Source of the DNA: Jacaranda mimosifolia
Taxonomy: Eukaryota > Streptophyta > Magnoliopsida > Lamiales > Bignoniaceae
DNA: 64,000 bases
Assembly: GCA_018894105.1 (NCBI GenBank)
Contig: CM032117.1
Coordinates: 49,820,503 to 49,884,502, forward strand
Direction: 5' to 3'
Under the pieces are notes generated by a model. It had not been told where the DNA came from. It saw only the letters and a program-made list of their open reading frames with translations, and made no database searches. Below are positions 60,929-64,000 of this stretch, piece by piece; the stretch's first letter is position 1, and every line of letters starts with the position of its first letter. Position numbers and translations under genes: made by a program.

Positions 60929-61345
60929 AGGGTATGTTCTTTTGGTTTTTGAGTGAATTGTAGAAAATATTTTGGGAGAATGGATTTTTGGGAAAAAAAA
61001 CTATGGAGAATGTGCCATGTGTTTTTTTTTTTTTTTTTTTGAAAAAAACATAAAAAAATGAATTGAGAATGAATTGTTTGTTCTTTTGTGTTTTAGAGGA
61101 AGACAAACTTTACTGTTGATGTCAAATCAGTTGCTTTTTGATTGGATTTGTAGGGTGAAAGTGATTTATATATATATATATATTTGTAATGATTGAAGTA
61201 TGGTTGTAGGGTATTTTGTAAATAAATTGTGAGAGTTTTTTGGGTATTAAAATTTTATTGGGAGAAGGATTGGGTAACGTGTATCCATTTTATAATTATT
61301 TTCGAAGAATGAAATTTTTTTGGGAAAAGCCAAAAGAACATAGCT
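60929..61345. mobile_element. MITE upstream of CLC-g
   Basis: The left end AAGGGTATGTTCTTTTGG and the right end CCAAAAGAACATAGCTT are inverted repeats, and complementarity continues imperfectly (TTTTGGGAGAATGG against CCATTTTATAA-type sequence). No ORF. The target duplication is not identified. Confidence 0.65.
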
Positions 61346-62445
61346 TGAGTAATCCGATCAATTAAAAATTCAAATTCGAACTTTAATAATTTTTTATTAA
61401 ATCAATACTCTTATATATAATATTAATAAATATTTTAAACTCTTTATATTATGTTGGCTTAATGTCTATATTAATGTTTGTATTATGCTACTAATATTAA
61501 GCTTTAATCTAATAATAAGTGGCATACTGAAAAAATATCAAATATAATATATAATAATTTGCTTATGTATTAATATAATGCTATATAAGGGTTTACTATT
61601 CAAATATTTAACTTTTAAGTCAATATATGTTTAAAAAATTATTGAAAATTCAAATATGACATAAATTTACTTTGTAAATATAATATTTTTATAAATTCAA
61701 AAGGAAAAAATATATATATGAAATCGGATCGAATTTTTTTATCGCATTTCGAATATCTATCAGGTATTGACAAACAAAAATCCTATAGGATATCTAGTCG
61801 ATTCGAATATGAATTTTAATAATCGAATTCAAATTCAAATTCGAATATGACTTTTGGTTCATTGATAGCCCTAAGGATAGGGATACGCTAAAATTGAAGT
61901 TTTGGCAAAAGTTGTGATTCCCAATAAAAATTTTGACCAATTTTTCAAATATAACTTCAATAAATTTTTATTGTTGAAACACAATTAAAGATAACAAATT
62001 TAGAAAATCATATAATCATATAACATTATTTTGGAAATATGGTCCATCCCAATGTAATCTTCATATTAATCTTGACACACCTATTAAATTTTGTAACATC
62101 TCGCAATGCCTTTATTTGATTTTATTTTCTTAAGTTACATGTCTCATCCTAAGCACTATAAATAGATGTCTTAATCTAAATAGACACTTTATTCCTATAT
62201 ATCTTGCATTATGAGCATTTCTTATATTTCAAAGATTAGTTTCATATATTAACTTTGGACGGCAATAAGGCCTTGTTTGTTATTTTTCTTGTGATTGTGC
62301 CAATAATAGAAGACACAAGTTGTGTCCTTCTAGTAGTGGTGAGTCACTAGTACTTGTACAAAAGGGAGGTAATCACGATTGTAAAATAGTGTCATGTAAT
62401 ACGACTCTTATAGCCAATTTTTTATTTTGTTTTATTTATTTATTT
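61346..62445. other. Intergenic DNA, possibly another hAT-type MITE and an old LTR fragment
   Basis: 61720-61874 is rich in ATTCGAATATG repeats and ends GATAGCCCTA, the style of a hAT MITE end, but I could not place its other end. 62090-62440 has LTR-like features (CACTATAAATAGATG TATA box at about 62154) without a partner in the window. Confidence 0.35.
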
Positions 62446-62809
62446 TGTTAGGTTGTGTCTCAAAAATTATAAATCAATACTTTTTGATATCCTAGTTAGC
62501 TGTGATTGATGCTCTAGTTTGATTTGGATTTAATTTTATCTTTAGAGATCAAGTTTGACTAAGGGTGTATTTTGATTGTTATCACATTTTGTTACTCCTA
62601 TAATTACGAGTGTTCTCAATTATTTGAAACAATCACTAAGGTGAAATTTATGAAAATACTTTGAAATTTCTTTGTTGCAACTCTTTTAGAGTAATAATAG
62701 AAATCCTACCACCTATGGCCTACGAATGCAGCCTAGATTTGGGTGAATTATATAAATTCTTGTGTTGTTTATTTTACGTTCTCAATTTTGCATTTTTATT
62801 TTCTCAACA
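62446..62809 (+). repeat. 5' LTR of the short retrotransposon
   Basis: 364 bp, TG...CA. It shares blocks such as CTACCACCTATGG with the 3' copy. Confidence 0.82.
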
Positions 62810-63452
62810 AATCGTATCAGAGTCCAGGGTGATTGTTCGTTGATCTTGAATCCTATGAATGGCATCCATAAACACAAATTCAGAAGTCATTGAAAGATCT
62901 ATTTTTCTTTGTGAAAAATGAGAGTAGTGATAACACAAATAGATTTGGAAGATGCACTGTTGGGGAAAGAAAGGACATAAACTGGTTTGATGGGAAAGTC
63001 ATTATCAGTTGTGCATATTTAATTGCCTGCAAAGTAGTCCAATGAAAAGTCATCATTAAGACAGCTATGGAGTTCCAATTTCTTGTGGATAGATGGAGAG
63101 ACGTTTTGAAAAAACTAGTTTTACAAATGTATTGTTGACCAAGTATACACATGTTGTTAGTATGGTGAGACAATCTTTATTAGACCATCCTAAAGGAACA
63201 TTAACAAGCTGTCCAGCATTCGAAGTACTCAAATTGATACTATAGATCCAAAACTTGTATATGTTACTTTGGGGAGTTCATCTAAAGGTAGAGATGCTAA
63301 AGTGGTGGCCACTCAGCGTAAATTTACCTATGTGATAATGAAAATTATTCCAGTTAGGGTCTTTTAGAGATGTAAAGAGGTTGTTTACTATATCATCTCT
63401 TTTGTTGAGGTATTGTTTTGTAGCTTAAGTCTTTGGCGTCAAGATGGAGATT

Positions 63453-63818
63453 TGTTGGATTGTGCTCAATAGAATTTGACATCCTCATTAGTTGGGAATT
63501 TGGGATTAGTGTTCTAGTTTAGTTAGGACCTAATTTGATCCTTAAATATCAAATTCGACTAAAATTGTATTTCTATTCGTTTTACTCTTATAAATGGGAG
63601 TGTTTCTCAGTTATCTAGAACAACTACTTAAGTGAAACTTATGTAGACGCATTAGAATAATTCTCCTAGTTATATATACATCTTTCAAACTAGTAACGAA
63701 GTCTACCACCTATGGTCTGTGAATGTATCCCGAATTTGAGTGAATAACGTAAATTCTTATATTGTTTATTTTATACTCTTATTTTTGTGTTGTTATTTTC
63801 TTTCCAATTTTCAATACA
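63453..63818 (+). repeat. 3' LTR of the short retrotransposon
   Basis: Matches the 5' LTR over its length with many substitutions. The start is fixed by the polypurine tract; the end is approximate. Confidence 0.78.
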
Positions 63819-64000
63819 TCTATTAAATTATATGCATTCTTTTCTTTAATTTGCATTAAGTTTTAACAGCATAATCATCCTAAAGCAAAATCATATTAGA
63901 TAATACCATGAAGCATAATTCGAGAAATGTTCTACAAAGCTACATGATGGAAAAGCCAAACAAGTGAAAGAGGATTTTAAACATATCTAGCAATTTGTTC
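63819..64000. other. Window end, no feature seen
   Basis: AT-rich DNA without a recognisable gene or repeat. Confidence 0.4.

Larger units (their letters stand above)
62446..63818 (+). mobile_element. Short nonautonomous LTR retrotransposon (copia-type signals)
   Basis: The 5' LTR, 62446-62809, starts TGTTAGGTTGTG and ends TTCTCAACA. It is followed at once by AATCGTATCAGAGTCCAG, a near match to the initiator tRNA-Met primer site. The 3' LTR starts at 63453 (TGTTGGATTGTG) after the polypurine tract CAAGATGGAGAT. It is a diverged copy of the first LTR, ending near 63818. The internal region is only about 640 bp and shows no recognisable gag or pol, only short frames. The size resembles TRIM-like or internally deleted elements. 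Confidence 0.82.

Noticed and set aside
1..64000. tRNA or rRNA genes
   Set aside because: No cloverleaf with A and B boxes or rRNA-like block was recognised; the only tRNA-like matches are the retrotransposon primer sites.

Overview
The window is nuclear DNA from a flowering plant, most likely a eudicot. It is AT-rich, its genes carry GT-AG introns, and it is packed with plant transposon families. I can read two intact host genes, and both encode anion transport proteins: an ALMT12/QUAC-type aluminium-activated malate transporter (11880-15449, + strand, 6 exons, 541 aa) and a CLC-g-like chloride channel/transporter (54876-60441, - strand, 7 exons, 787 aa). The roughly 39 kb between them is almost entirely nested mobile DNA. 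The species cannot be named from the sequence alone.

Layout. 1-10608 is a Ty3/gypsy element of the Athila type on the - strand. Its 3' LTR is cut by the window edge, and it has gag, protease, RT-RNase H, integrase and an extra third ORF, all broken. Then come the ALMT gene, a 335-bp hairpin MITE just behind it (15905-16239), and a Ty1/copia element (16691-35720, - strand, target duplication ATATA). The left LTR of the copia is split by a 13,981-bp CACTA transposon (16898-30878, target duplication CTC). The CACTA carries a decayed tnp2 transposase gene, a better preserved second transposase-like (Transposase_24) gene, regularly spaced palindromic subterminal repeats, and a captured fragment of a PRP19-like splicing factor gene.

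36575-41977 is an element with long terminal inverted repeats. Inside it sits a second Mutator-like element, with a broken MULE transposase and a broken GRF zinc-finger gene. 42628-46013 is a hAT-like element with a perfect 8-bp target duplication, carrying a small MITE and an isolated GC-rich island. 47589-49817 is another hAT-like element, with a third one (47718-49121, 8-bp duplication ACCGATAC) inside it. Around 51.3-53.1 kb there may be the 5' part of an unidentified + strand gene.

Downstream of CLC-g are a MITE (about 60929-61345) and a very short LTR retrotransposon (62446 to about 63818) with no recognisable pol. The host genes look functional by splice phase and motif content. Every transposon examined has at least one visible disabling lesion or lacks a recognisable enzyme, so the region reads as several rounds of nested insertion followed by decay. 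I see no tRNA, rRNA or CRISPR features.
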